Part shown: piece after piece, positions 1 through 11,195 of the stretch
Layout of the letters: the number at the start of each line of letters is the position of its first letter
Position numbering within the stretch: the stretch's first letter is position 1
NCBI GenBank assembly: GCA_011032825.1
Contig: JAADJZ010000003.1
Coordinates: 1,302,001 to 1,366,000 of the forward strand
Length of the DNA stretch: 64,000 nt
Origin: Massariosphaeria phaeospora
Taxonomy: Eukaryota > Ascomycota > Dothideomycetes > Pleosporales
Reading direction: 5' to 3'
The notes under the pieces: generated by a model
What the model saw: the letters and a program-made list of their open reading frames with translations, nothing else
The model's database searches: none
What the model was told of the DNA's origin: nothing
Translations under genes and position numbers: made by a program

Positions 1-1012
1 GGCTAGGCAGCAAGCCCTCGGAAATGTTGGTGTGGCTTTCTGTACGTCATTAGCGATGTCACGGCCAATATACCGAACGGCTCTCTAATGGCGTGGCCTA
101 TCTTGTGCTGATATGACTGAAATATGCATGTCCGGAATTACCAACTTCTATCTTATTCTAGATTAGAGACTATGGTGGCTTGTATCGACGTGAAGCGGCA
201 AAACTCGGGAGAATATGCGTCACATGACCTGGTCGACGGATACCTTCTTTGCAAGGTTCGCTGTCCACACAGAATATAAACAAGATGCAAGCTGTTGGGC
301 GCCACTAGGTTTGTGTCGATGGAATTCAGCCCCACCTTCGACCTTCTCGCTATCTGAAACGAATGGGCATGCTGTGCTTCGCGACATCTAAGCCTTCTTG
401 TGCAGGAGGGAAGCGACCGGAGCAGGCGACATTCACGTTTTGTGTGCCCAAGAAAACGCTAGATCTGATGATACATTCAACCGATCCAAGATCTGTTCCG
501 CAAAACTAGTCCAACAGAGAGGTTTGAAGCCCAAGTACAACGTTGATGCGGAGATCGCGGAATCGTGGAGCGAGTGGGCTGGCTGACGGCTCCGTGGGCG
601 GGGGGCTGCTGTTCGTCTGTATCACTGTGTTGTAGGATCTGACAGGCGGGAGCTTCGGCATTCGGGAAGCTGTGAGACCAAGGCGTGAACATATTCAGGT
701 TCAGTATATATGCGAGTTTCGGGTCTAGGACATGCTTTGACCGGGCCGGTGTATCCGCTTTGCTGGGTCCGCCAGGATGGGTCGGGATTCTGATAGCGTG
801 CGAACTGCACTACGAATAGGCCATTAGTTAGTTCCTGCACCGTTGTGATAGAGCTACACCCACAAATCTAGTGGTTCGTGGTGCGTGATCCGTGAGCACT
901 CGTACGTGACCCAACGAAAATCACAGTTTTACAGAGGCGAGGGTGATTGCCGACCAACTTCTGATCAATACACTCCTTCTCAGTGTGGCCACTGGGGTGC
1001 GCTTTGATTTCC
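1..1012. other. No gene recognised
   Basis: Only short open frames on both strands, none starting in a convincing context, carrying a recognisable motif or joining into a longer protein across plausible introns. It is downstream of the minus-strand gene ending at 1013 and may contain its 3' untranslated region. I see no RNA gene or repeat. Confidence 0.5.
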
Positions 1013-1540
1013 TCATCTGCTTTCCAAAGACTTCTCCCACGGATCCTGGACAAAGCTCGGAAGAAAATAGGCCGAGTCGCCGTCTTCATTCAGGACACCC
1101 ATCTTCAGGGCGCTCAGCTTTGCTCGTGAAATCGGCGGCCCCCCGAAAGAGACCATGACTGCTTGGCCCTCTCCAACTGGGGAATTGGCGTGCTGTTGGG
1201 CATCTGGGTGTTTGTGTGGCAGAGCCTGACCGCGAGCTAGAAAAGCACTCAACCCTGTGGCTGCTGACTGAAGCTGTTTGTCTTTGGGCGCCGACGACAG
1301 AGAGTGGGTTTGGAGTGTGCTCGCTTCATCGCCGATGTTGATGGGGGGATGTCGACACTCCTGCATGTCCTCGGCGGGTGCAGCCTTTGGCCTGGCTCCG
1401 AGCTGGGTTGTGTTTGCTCCGCTGCCGTCGGTCTTGCTCCTCGGCGAGTCAACGGTGGTCTGGCCGTATTTTCTTTTTTTCGTGCTGCCGAAGGCACTGA
1501 AGCCCATTTGGGCGGCCATGTCGTCCTGGTCCTCGTCCAT
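1013..1540 (-). CDS. Small conserved fungal protein, function unknown
   Basis: Single-exon frame of 175 residues starting at the ATG at 1540. The N-terminus is acidic (MDEDQDDMAAQMGFSAFG) and runs straight into a basic TKKRKY patch that could be a nuclear localisation signal. The centre is low-complexity and Ser/Gln/Ala-rich. The C-terminus ends in YFLPSFVQDPWEKSL. The two ends look like the conserved parts: from memory, many Pezizomycotina genomes contain a short protein with a similar acidic start and an aromatic FVxDPW-type end, but I cannot name it. No transmembrane segment or signal peptide is apparent. It is divergent from the Bre4-like gene beginning at 2151. Overlapping frames in the same interval lack comparable motifs. 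Confidence 0.68.
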   Translation of the reverse strand: MDEDQDDMAAQMGFSAFGSTKKRKYGQTTVDSPRSKTDGSGANTTQLGARPKAAPAEDMQECRHPPINIGDEASTLQTHSLSSAPKDKQLQSAATGLSAFLARGQALPHKHPDAQQHANSPVGEGQAVMVSFGGPPISRAKLSALKMGVLNEDGDSAYFLPSFVQDPWEKSLESR

Positions 1541-2150
1541 GGTGTTTGTCGCCGTGCGTCGGACGGCGGTAGACGAGTGCGGTGCCCCAGTGCAGCAAGT
1601 GCAAGAGAGGCCGCCTTAGTCAGCCGCGCGCTAGCCACGGCGCGGCCAATCGGCAGCCACCACGGCCGGCTCCGGGACTCCCTGCGTGCGTGCGCCGTGT
1701 TCTCGGCGGGACCACATCCGGGCGTCTACTATCAGAGCCGGCAGGCGGGAGGCGCTCAAAGAATCACCTTGTGGTTTGCAGAAGACTCGGCGCCGTGTTG
1801 TCCGATTTCGCGCGTCCGATCGAGCGAGCCAGCTCTGGCCGAGGGTGCCAGCCATCGGGAAGCGGCTGGGCCTTGGCACGAACTGCGCATTGGCGTGGCC
1901 TGGCGCGCTGCCCTCCAGCCTCCTACCAGCTCCAGGGCTCCCTCGCAACCCTCGGCCTGTGTCCTGTGACCGCATCTCCCCCAATTGCGCCGTGCCGGAA
2001 GACTAGCGGCGTCGTCCCATTGCCACGCGTCTCCAGCATGAGCGACGCTTCGGCCGAGCGCCGTTTTTTGCGGCCCAGCGTAGGGAGGCTCCACGCCCAC
2101 GGCCGAAGACGCGCAACGCTGACCCACTCCCACAGCTCCGCGCGGCCACG
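1541..2150. promoter_or_regulatory. Divergent intergenic region, small protein / Bre4-like
   Basis: 610 nt between two head-to-head start codons, so it must hold both promoters unless one lies further out. The sequence is GC-rich and gives several long accidental open frames. I see no clear binding-site array. Confidence 0.5.
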
Positions 2151-5100
2151 ATGGTCCTCCCACAGACAGGCGAGCGCGTCAAGAAGACCTTCACCCTGCG
2201 GCGCGCCCCTACGGGCGACGACGAAGCCGACTTCCTGCTGGAGCCCGGTGCGTCCGCTCCCGACCGGTACCGGGACTTGGGCAGGTACGAAGCGTTTGCG
2301 GAGCGCTGCAAGCACACCGCGCGCGGCGCCTACACGTTCGCCGTCTCGCCGACCGGCATCAACATCCTCAAGTGCTCTCTGGCCTACGTGCTCGGCAGCC
2401 TGGCAACCTTTGTGCCCGCCATCTCGGGGCTGCTTGGGAGGAACGATGGCAAGCACATGGTGGCTACCATAACCGTGTACTTCCACGCAGCGCGCTCTGC
2501 CGGCAGCATGCTCGAGGCCATCCTGCTGGCCATTGCTGCTTTCGTCTACGCTGCACTCATCTCGTTCACGAGCATGGCTGTGTCTGTGTTCTTCGGAAAG
2601 CATCATCTGCTCGTGCTGGGTCATGTCATTGTGCTCATCGTATTCTGTGGAGGTGCTCTCGGCCTTGTAGGCTGGACGAAACAAAGGCTCGGCAATCCTC
2701 TTGTGAACGTCGCCTGCTCGTTGACCTCTCTCGCCATCATCACTGTCTTGACCAAGGAAGGCGCAGTGCAGGCTGCCATGTTCTCGTACAACAAAGTTTG
2801 GCAGGTCTTGAAGATGATCATTATGGGCTGCATCGCCTCGTCCGCCGTATCCCTGCTGGTCCGACCGACATCAGCGCGGAGCGAGTTCCGGGACACTTTC
2901 ATCAAAGCCACTGATGCCATGGGCGAGATGCTGACCATCATTACCCGAAGCTTCTTGTCCGGCTCCGAAGAGGATCTCAAGTCTAAAGCGTTTGTGAAGG
3001 CGTCTGAACAAAGCAAGTCTACTTTCAAAACGCTGGTGACTAATCTTGGAGAGGCCAAGTATGAGCACTATGTCTTGGGTACTGAAGAACAGTATAAAAT
3101 CGAATCTCGTTTAGTCAAATGTCTTGAGCGACTAACGCAGAACATCGGTGGACTGCGGAGCGCGGCCGAGACACAATTCACACTGTTAGCTCAAACCGAA
3201 TCGAGGAATGGTAAAGCCAGGTCAGACATTCAGGGATTAAGCAAGACCGATTCCTCCATATTTTCCGATCATAGTCCTTCCCCAGTCTTATCTCCAAGCC
3301 TTAGTCATTCGGAACGACGAAGCAGTATACTTGCTTCCATCGATGAACTCCCGGAAAGTTCTGCAGATGTCTCTGACGATGAGTCCAGCCAATTGGATAA
3401 TCGCCCCTGGAAGCTACCGCACAACATGAAGTCCAGCCTGTCTCCTGCTGATGTGTTTTCCATCTTCATCGCTCATTTAGGTCCTCCAATGGTAGGATGG
3501 AGTTCTAACACTTGGTTCAACAGCTAACTTCAGCAGAAATCGCTCGCGTTTACGTTACGTGAAGTTCTTGAAGAACTCCCTTTTGGACCTGGACCCGAAT
3601 ATGCCATGGCCATAAACGAGCACTTTCGAGACAGCCTTGTCGATGCCAACCAATTGTTCGCTGGTGCGAGGCGTGAAGCTCTTGCATTAGTTTATAAAAA
3701 TAAGATACCAAGCCGAGCCGGCTCAGTTGAAGTCGCTGCAGACTTCGAAGAAGTCGCAGCAAGTTGTGGCTACTTCAGCTCTTCATTGCAAGACTTCGCT
3801 GAAGATATGGGAATCTTTTTGGACGTCCTAGAGGAACTCAAGCAGAACCGCTATTACCAGCAACGAAGAACATGGCATTGGCTCAAGTTTTGGCATAACT
3901 GGGGCTGGTCCACGAAGGAAAAGGAAGATTCTGGTGAGTGGGACCTCTGTGCACTCTGCGCTTTAGCTAACCTCGAGTCAGAGCACTCTAGCCTTCATGA
4001 TGTACACATGGAAAGAACTCTTTCACATCATGTTCGAACTCCGATATATCGAAAGTCTACGCGTGGAGATCCAGAGAAAAGCATAGATGAACAGCCTTTT
4101 ACTTACCGCATGTGGCTCGCCGTGTCCATCCTCCGACGCGACGATATCAAGTACGCGACTAAGGTTGGTATCGGTGCTGTTCTTTACGCTATGTGGTCCT
4201 TCTTTCCTCGCACAAAAAAATTCTATGGCCACTGGCGTGGTGAATGGGGATTGTTGTCCTATATGTTGGTGTGTTCTATGGTATGTGAGCCTTACAGAGC
4301 ACGTACGTCTTCCTACTAAGATGTTCTAGACTATTGGCGCCTCCAACACAACTGGTTGGCAACGTTTCGCCGGTACTTGCCTCGGCGCTATTTACGCAAT
4401 TGTCGCTTGGATTATTGCCAACGAAAACCCTTATATCCTCGGATTTCTTGGTTGGCTCGTATCGCTTCAGTGCTTCTACATTATTGTTGGGAAAGGCAAA
4501 GGACCTATGGGCCGATTTATTATGCTGACGTACAATCTGTCTGCACTCTACGCCTACTTACTATCGGCACGGGATAATGATGAAGACGAAGATGAAGGTG
4601 GCATCTCACCCGAAATTTGGGAAATTGTGCTGCACAGAGTGATGGCTGTACTGGTGGGTTGCTTGTGGGGCATCATCGTCACTCGACTCATCTGGCCTAT
4701 CTCAGCGCGACGCAAGGTGAAGAAGGGCACGTCTCTCCTCTGGCTGAAAATGGGTTTAATTTGGAGACGCGGACCGCTTCATTCCTTATTGGATCCTAAC
4801 GAGACCTGCTCAACGTCATACATGACTCCTCAAGAGGAGCTTGAGCTGCGGAGATTTTGGACTCATCTTGACACTTTGCGTAACTCAGCCAAATCTGAGT
4901 TTGAGTTAAAAGGCCCTTTCCCGGACAAAAGTTTCAGAGTCATACTGGAAGCGACCGCTCGTATGCTCGACAGCTTCCATGCCATGAATGTCGTTATCCT
5001 GAAAGACTTGAAGAAAAGCGAGGGCGAGAAGGAGATTCTTAATTACACGAAAAAGGAGTGGATGGAACTAGGCGCGCGTATCAGTCATTTGTTTTCCGGT

Positions 5101-5456
5101 AAGAACATCCCTTAGACAATTGAGATGCAGTATTGACCAAAGCAGTCATGGCTTCATCTATGAAACTAACGTACCCGCTCAACGATGTGCTGCCCAGCGT
5201 CGACCATACTCGAGATCGGTTGCTAGCAAAGGTATTCGAGTTCCGGCGGTCGGGACTAGGTAAAATTGTCGCAACCGACGAAGATTTCGAATTGCTATAT
5301 GCATATGGTGAGTCTCCTTCTTCTGTTATGCTATAAAATTGTTAACTGGAGTTAGCTCTCGTCACTGGTCAACTCGCTCAAGATCTTGGTATCATAGGAC
5401 TGGAGATCGAGAAGTTATATGGGGTGTTGAGTGAGCAGGATCTTAAGCTACAGTAA
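2151..5456 (+). CDS. Bre4-like multi-pass membrane protein (ArAE/FUSC-type, DUF2421)
   Basis: Six exons: 2151-3491, 3534-3933, 3982-4280, 4330-5098, 5146-5307, 5356-5456; the sum is divisible by three and encodes about 1,023 residues. An acceptor at 3536 instead of 3533 would drop one Gln. Introns are 42-49 nt. The N-terminal half has a block of hydrophobic segments (about residues 70-245) beginning NILKCSLAYVLGSLATFVP. A hydrophilic Ser-rich centre (about 300-440) follows, then a second membrane block (about 640-800) and a cytosolic C-terminal helical region. This 6TM-linker-6TM-tail layout is that of the fungal Brefeldin A sensitivity protein 4 family, related to aromatic acid exporters and fusaric-acid-resistance proteins. 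The transported substrate is unknown. The start is the first ATG in a good context upstream of the membrane block. Confidence 0.85.
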
Positions 5457-5893
5457 TATAGAGCCGTAGTAGCAATGTAGAACTTCCAGGCGGAGCAGGA
5501 GATGTTACAAATCCAACGTTAATACCACGTATATCCGAACCTTATGTTGCCTCACAGCCGTCCAACTTGTTTGCCCACAGGCATTGCTGGAGGTGTGCAA
5601 AAGGGTCATGATTCGAGCTACAAAGTTATGAATATACTAGGTTTTGCTTTTTGGTAAGCGAGCGTCTCCACGACGAGTTCTTTTATTATTTGGGTAGTCT
5701 TTAACAAGCAAAGTTAACAACCTTGGAAGGTGAGGAAGACGAGACGACCTCGAATCCCTGCGGCGATCTCACGTGACACAGCGGGGGCTTGGCGTCACTC
5801 GCTTACGCACACACTCCAAGTCTCTTTTTGATGAGCCAAACGTTGTGAGCAACTCCATCAACCCACCAACGACCAACGGCCGACACATTCACA
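5457..5893. other. Intergenic, RPL19 promoter side
   Basis: 437 nt between the Bre4-like stop and the RPL19 start codon. The right end must include the RPL19 promoter and leader. I see no further gene. Confidence 0.5.
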
Positions 5894-6795
5894 ATGTAAG
5901 GATCTCGACATTTGAAGTCTTCTCCTTTCGTAAGGACCGTATTCGGCCCTTCTAGCGATGCGTATCATCGCGCCGTGGTGTCCGATGAGCCACTCGAGCG
6001 TGGCGAACCCCTCCTTACACAATTCTTCCCCACGCCTACTTTAACATCAGTACAAGACCGCATGCTAACTATAATGACTGATAGGGTCAACCTCCGCACG
6101 CAGAAGCGCCTTGCGGCGTCCGTCGTTGGCTGCGGAAAGCGCAAGATCTGGCTCGACCCGAACGAAGTCAACGAAATCTCCAATGCCAACTCCCGTCAGA
6201 CCGTCCGCAAGCTCGTTTCCGATGGCCTCATCATCCGCAAGCCCGTTACTGTGCACTCCCGCGCTCGTGCCCGAGCCTTGACTGCCGCTCGCCGCATTGG
6301 TCGTCATCGTGGTTTCGGTAAGAGGAAGGGTACCAAGGATGCTCGTATGCCGAGGTATGCAGACCCGCCATTACGTTGAGATAGAGAGGACGGGCGCACC
6401 CGCGATTTGATGATTTGGGAATGGCATGCTAATATACTTGATAACAGTGAGGTCCTCTGGATGCGCCGTCTCCGAGTCCTTCGACGACTTCTTGTCAAGT
6501 ACCGTGCCGCGGGCAAGATTGATAAGCACCTCTACCACGAGCTCTACCGTCTGTCCAAGGGTAACACCTTCAAGCACAAGCGTGCTCTCGTTGAACACGT
6601 ACGTCTGCCACGATTTCAACTCTCTTGCACTCGGCGACTAACATGACTTAGATCCACAAGGCCAAGGCTGAGAAGGCGCGTGAGAGGCACATCAAGGAGG
6701 AGATGGACGCCAGGCGTGCGAAGACAAAGGCGGCGAGGGAGAGGAAGGTGGCCAGACAACAGGAAAAGCGGGCTGCTTTGGTTGGCGAGGAATAA
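5894..6795 (+). CDS. RPL19: 60S ribosomal protein L19 (eL19)
   Basis: Four exons: 5894-5895, 6085-6354, 6448-6598, 6652-6795, giving 188 residues, the usual eL19 length. Exon 1 contributes only the AT of the start codon; the 189-nt first intron (donor GTAAGG at 5896, acceptor TAG at 6084) supplies the G of ATG from exon 2, after which the protein reads [18 protein letters not shown]. Conserved eL19 blocks are present: [12 protein letters not shown], the [17 protein letters not shown] loop, the W-M-R-R-LR-L-R-RLL helix, and the long basic C-terminal helix ([15 protein letters not shown]). L19 sits at the large-subunit surface and contributes to an intersubunit bridge. Introns 2 and 3 (93 and 53 nt) have TGCTAATA and GACTAAC branch sites. 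Confidence 0.97.
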
Positions 6796-7108
6796 GCAGT
6801 GGACAACATGACATACTGGCGTGGGCTTTCTTAAGGGTAAAGGAGGCGCGGACTTCCTTTTTACTTCAGGGCACATGCGGGCATGTTTTCATGTACGTGT
6901 CTTGGTCTTTGCAAAAGAGCTTCTTCTCTCCTAGCATGCTGGACTGCCATGGCTGTCATTTTAAACACCTCAATGCTACCTATGAATGTCCATAAAACAG
7001 GTAATGAGATGCCAGGCTACACCTAAACCCCTTGCCTTCCATGGGTATCGCAGTAAATCGTTAACGCGGCATCAAACTCCGCTGCCTAGGCCAGTATATG
7101 CGAGATGG
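6796..7108. other. Convergent 3' intergenic region
   Basis: About 313 nt between the RPL19 stop and the proposed SPT3 stop, so the two transcripts converge here. If SPT3 uses the alternative acceptor at 7109 its coding end moves to 7061. No other feature seen. Confidence 0.5.
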
Positions 7109-8317
7109 CTAGATCTATTGAGATTGTTAGGCATAGCATGTTGGGAACATTGAGGAATCAGTGGACTCACCAGCTTCAGTGCTGACAAATGCACGTTCCT
7201 TGTAAAGTTGAGCATAGCCCTGCTCTTGTTATTTCCTCGCTGAAGCCTCCGATATGCCTCCTGCACATGCGCTGTCTGTACCGGCTCTCTAGCCTCCTCG
7301 GGCGGGTCAAAGAGTCCGCGCTCGCGTTTGCGTTTGAGTCGATTCTGGGGTTCCCCACCCGTGGATTTCTTGTAGAGATCTTCGGCAGCTTTCACTTTGA
7401 GCGCTTCTTCCGTGAGTGTTTGCACAATTTCAAAGGTCAGAAAACCAAGGATGTCGATGATGTCATCGGAAGGCTTCGAGTCTGTAATGAGGCCAAAACC
7501 CGCCCACTCCTTGAAGCGCTTGCCCTTCCGATATGTAAATGAGGCTTGTCGGCAGTCAGACCAGTGGACGTATTCTTCTCTGGTCATGTTCTTAGTGCGC
7601 TCGTCGGCATTTTTAAGCCGTTGCAGGGTGGCGAAGTTCATCTCTTCTTCCTCTTCATCTTCGACGTCGTCCATGGTGGGTGGAAACTCGTTGAAGAAGG
7701 AATGGACCTCCCAGACCAAGTCGACTTTTGCACGCTTAGCCTTTTTGCCCGCTTCGGGTCCCGGACCAGATCCTGACCCCACTACGCCTGCTGCTATGTC
7801 GGGGTCACCCCCTGCAACATCTGCACCTGCATCTCCGCCTTTGTCGTCCGAGTCCTTGACCGAACGGCGCACGTCTTTCCATTGGAGAAAATGGCGTAGA
7901 CGGCTGATTTTGGCACGGTCGTGTCGGATGAGCATGAAGAGGTCGTCGGTGGATATGCTGCGGGATCCGCGCCGGGTTGCTAGGGTGGTGCATTCGCGGA
8001 GCATGTGTTGAACCTGGTCTTGGACAATAGATTCGATGAGCGTCGTGGTATCGGCGGCCGGTTCTCCAGTTTCGCCCGACACGAACATCATCTGAATGAA
8101 ATCCGTTAATGAGCGGCCATGCGTCGAGTATACACGGATAGAAGATGGGAGCATACAAGATGAAGGGATAGCCCAGCTCCTCAGGCGAACGGGCGAGTAT
8201 GCAAGCCCTCACTCTGAAGATAGGATGCATTGGAACGGGACAGCAGAAATCAAGGGAAAGCTGCCTCACCTGCTGGATCTCGGTCCGATACTTTGCCAGC
8301 TTGTCCTTGTCCGCCAT
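7109..8317 (-). CDS. SPT3: SAGA complex histone-fold subunit Spt3
   Basis: Three exons on the minus strand: 8317-8270, 8091-7171 and 7114-7109 (324 residues). Exon 1 encodes [16 protein letters not shown] and is followed by a 178-nt intron. Exon 2 opens [16 protein letters not shown], the classic Spt3 histone-fold start, and continues with [17 protein letters not shown] and LRHFLQWKD, the second half of the first histone fold. The second histone fold lies C-terminal ([20 protein letters not shown]). Spt3 pairs its two folds within one chain, like TAF13/TAF11, and helps SAGA deliver TBP to promoters. The 3' end is inferred: a good donor at 7170 (GTGAGT), branch CCTAACA and acceptor AATAG would leave a last exon of only ATC TAG. 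Using the next AG (7109) instead gives a 15-residue tail ending at 7061. Confidence 0.92.
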
Positions 8318-8618
8318 GGCGGCGTATCTGGGAAGGACGACTCGTGGTGGTGCTACAGACCAAGAGCGCGGGGAAAGACGGCTACCTCAGGTATGATGTG
8401 AACGGAGTCGAGGCGGGGACAGTGACAGTGATGTGGAGATGCTACCACAGTGAAGTGGGCGGCCTGCGAGTTCCAGGGTTGCGGTCGTAGATGCTTGGCT
8501 CAGCCCTACCGGCCCCGCCAGAAACACTGCAGAGTTGGCCGGCACACCTGAAGCTTGGAACCATCACCATCACCATCACCATCGCAACATCGACGCTGGG
8601 ACGCGCACCCCCGCCGCA
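8318..8618. promoter_or_regulatory. Divergent SPT3/DPH5 promoter region
   Basis: 301 nt between two head-to-head ATGs, presumably shared by both promoters. It contains the ATCACC hexanucleotide repeat annotated separately. Confidence 0.55.
8561..8583. repeat. CCATCA hexanucleotide microsatellite
   Basis: Nearly four copies of a 6-nt unit in the DPH5 leader, about 35 nt before its ATG. Read in one frame it would encode a run of eight histidines, but that frame has no ATG and the run lies outside the Dph5 protein. Confidence 0.85.
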
Positions 8619-9621
8619 ATGCTCTACCTCGTGGGGCTCGGGCTGGCCGACGAAAAAGACATCACGGTGAAGGGCCTGGGGATTGTCAAGAAGGCGGCCC
8701 GCGTGTATCTCGAGGCCTACACGGCCGTGCTACTGGTCGACCAGGGCGCGCTGGTGCGTCCTGCGCCCCTCGTGCAGGCTGCCCGCACACTGACTGGTGA
8801 CTGTACTGACGGCGGCGGCAGGAGGCCTTCTACGGCCGCCCGGTGGCCGTTGCCGACCGCGAAACCGTCGAGTCGGCCAGCGACGACATCCTGCGCGGCG
8901 CCGACAAGGTGGACGTCGCCTTCCTCGTCGTGGGCGACCCGTTTGGGTGCGCACTCCCTCCTGCCCGCCTGCCCGCTGCCCGCCTGCGCGCCGTCCGCGC
9001 CGCTGACCCGCCCACTGCAGGGCCACCACCCACTCCGATCTCGTCCTGCGTGCGCGCCAGCTGTCCATCCCCGTCCGCTGCATCCCCAACGCCAGCATCC
9101 TCACCGCCATCGGCGCCACCGGGCTCCAGCTCTACAACTTCGGCCAGACCGTGTCCATGGTCTTCTTCCTCGACAACTGGAAGCCCGCCTCCTTCTACGA
9201 CCGCATCAAGGAGAATGTCTCCATCGGCCTGCACACCCTGGTCCTGCTCGACATCAAGGTCAAGGAGCAGAGCCTCGAAAACATGGCGCGGGGCCGCAAC
9301 ATCTACGAACCGCCCCGCTACATGACGGTGGCGCAGTGTGCGCAGCAGATGCTGGAGATTGAGGACGACGTCAAGCAGGAAGGTGTGTACACGCGGGAGA
9401 GTCTCGCGGTAGGCGTTGCCCGCATGGGCTCGGAAGACCAGAAGATGGTGGCGGGCACACTCGGCCAGCTCTGCCATGCAGATCTCGGGAGGCCGTTGCA
9501 CAGCCTGGTGCTGCTGGGTCGCAGGACCCACGATCTCGAGCGCGAGTTCCTAGAAGAATATGCCGTTGACAGGGAATCCTTCAACGCCGTGTGGAACAAA
9601 GACTACGGCGGCAAGGGGTGA
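8619..9621 (+). CDS. DPH5: Diphthine methyl ester synthase
   Basis: Three exons: 8619-8753, 8822-8946, 9021-9621 (286 residues, the normal Dph5 size). The protein starts [19 protein letters not shown], the SAM-binding glycine-rich start of tetrapyrrole-methylase-fold enzymes. It keeps [18 protein letters not shown], then [21 protein letters not shown] and the [17 protein letters not shown] stretch typical of Dph5. The enzyme transfers methyl groups from S-adenosylmethionine to the ACP-modified histidine of elongation factor 2 during diphthamide synthesis, in the cytosol. Introns of 68 and 74 nt have good borders and keep the family motifs continuous. It is divergent from SPT3. Confidence 0.97.
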
Positions 9622-10163
9622 ATGCAAGAATGCAGCGCACGAAGGCCTGTGAAGGGAAAGGGTAAATATGACAATGCACTACTTTCTCGCAAGTCTTCAA
9701 GCTTCTCTCAATGCTCCACCGGGCCAGTCGCGGTCGCCGTTTGGTGCTTGGGTGGGTCTAGCACTTGTCGCCAGGATGAGCAGTTGCTTCCTCATCCCAG
9801 AAGTACTTTACGAATCAATACTTGTTAATATAGGGTTGCTTTTATATTTGAGATAAAATTGGCTCCCCGCATTCCACCGGCAACCGATATCGATAAGTTA
9901 CTTTCGGGAGTAGAGACCACGTCCTGGCCTTCCCTCATCTCCCCTATTCTTTGCATAATAACCATCTGATTTATTTGCACTTGACCGCTGACTCGTGTGA
10001 GAACATCGGTGCGAAGATTTGCTTACGCGTGAGCATCCATAACCGCGCTATCTACGACGCGACGCGTAGCCCCACCGATTTACACTCAATCATCTACCTC
10101 CACAGCTGAAACCTCTCAACAACAACAACTCACCAGACGACAATCAACCCAGAATAGCAAGCC
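9622..10163. other. Intergenic, no gene recognised
   Basis: 542 nt between DPH5 and the viroplasmin-domain pseudogene. The last part is CA-rich, as is common in fungal 5' leaders, and is a plausible leader of the downstream gene. No motif seen. Confidence 0.45.
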
Positions 10164-11195
10164 ATGCCGCAGATTTACTATGCAGTCCGTGACGGCCGGG
10201 TTCCCGGCGTATACAAGGACTGGGCGACATGTTAGGTACAAGTCGAAGGGTACTCTAAATCTTCGTTCAAGAGATTTAATACAGAAAAAGAGGCCCTACA
10301 ATTCTTAGCCACAGGCGAATCTTCCGATAGATACTATGCCGTTTGGATAGGCAGGCAGCCGGGCGTGTATACGAGCCTGTCAGCGGCCCAAAAGCAGGTG
10401 AACGGCTACACGGGCAGCGCTTTCAAAGGCTTTGCCACCCTATGGGAAGCCAAACAGGCCGTTTCAGTATACGAAAAAATCGACAGCGCGGAAGTGGACG
10501 TGTTCACCAGTCTTTTCGATCAATTCGCAGGGACTTCGTTCCTGCCGGATGCCACCGCAGCCTTTCAGGACGAATTCAACCGCCTCGCGTCATCGCAGAA
10601 CTGGGTTCCAGGCTCGCAACACTACGCAATTGAGAGAAGCAAAGCCATCAAGCAGGAACTGGAATGTCTTTATTTTCCAGCAAAAGAGCCGGGAAGAGGA
10701 CGCGAGACTGAAGCCACTGACGAAGATTGGTCGCTTCGTGGCTATCAAGCTCTCTGCCGGGAGGTTCGAAAAGAGCCACAGGACACTGTAAGGGAATGCC
10801 AACGGCTTCTCAAGGCGGCACCCTATGTCAACATCATCAACCTGCTCGACACCCGCCGAACTGGCGAGAAATTGCGCTTATTCGATGATTTTGATGATTT
10901 CAGATCATTTACCAACCTGCCTGGAAAACGTATTAACCTGACGGAAGCGACGAAGGACGAATTGCTAGCATCACTTTTGCGAGACTTTACTAAAGGACCA
11001 ACCGATCAGAACCCGAGATACTCTCCAAGCACAGGTGCTCACGCGGTTCCCGTGAAGTCTCACCCTCGTAACGACCGGAAAGGAGCGAGAGTGCAAAACG
11101 GGAAGATTTTGAAACATGCGAAACCTACACGGAGGACGCCAGCCAAGCAGCAATTCTTCAACTCTGTAGTCAAAACGGAGATTGAAAGCTCGTAG
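10164..11195 (+). pseudogene. Tandem viroplasmin/RNase H1-N domain protein with in-frame TAG
   Basis: One continuous frame runs from the ATG at 10164 to the stop at 11195 (344 codons) except for a TAG at codon 24 (10233-10235). Before it is YYAVRDGRVPGVYKDWATC and after it VQVEGYSKSSFKRF, together one RNase H1 N-terminal/caulimovirus-viroplasmin-type domain. A second copy follows (YYAVWIGRQPGVYTSLS, then QVNGYTGSAFKGF). This small fold binds RNA-DNA hybrid or dsRNA in RNase H1; no RNase H catalytic domain is attached. The rest (about residues 110-270) includes WVPGSQHYAIERSKA and YQALCREVRKEP, and resembles a helical region of fungal unknowns. The tail is basic. No in-frame ATG exists after the stop. 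Either the gene is inactivated by a C-to-T change (CAG to TAG), or the TAG, which ends in AG, is an acceptor of a 51-nt intron from 10185, which would remove half of the first domain. Confidence 0.72.

Noticed and set aside
1249..1969. Long plus- and minus-strand frames overlapping the small gene at 1013-1540
   Set aside because: Arg/Ala/Pro-rich shadow translations of GC-rich DNA without motifs.
8535..8620. Run of eight His codons just before DPH5, resembling a cloning tag
   Set aside because: It is a CCATCA hexanucleotide microsatellite in the leader; the frame has no ATG and the family start [14 protein letters not shown] lies after it.
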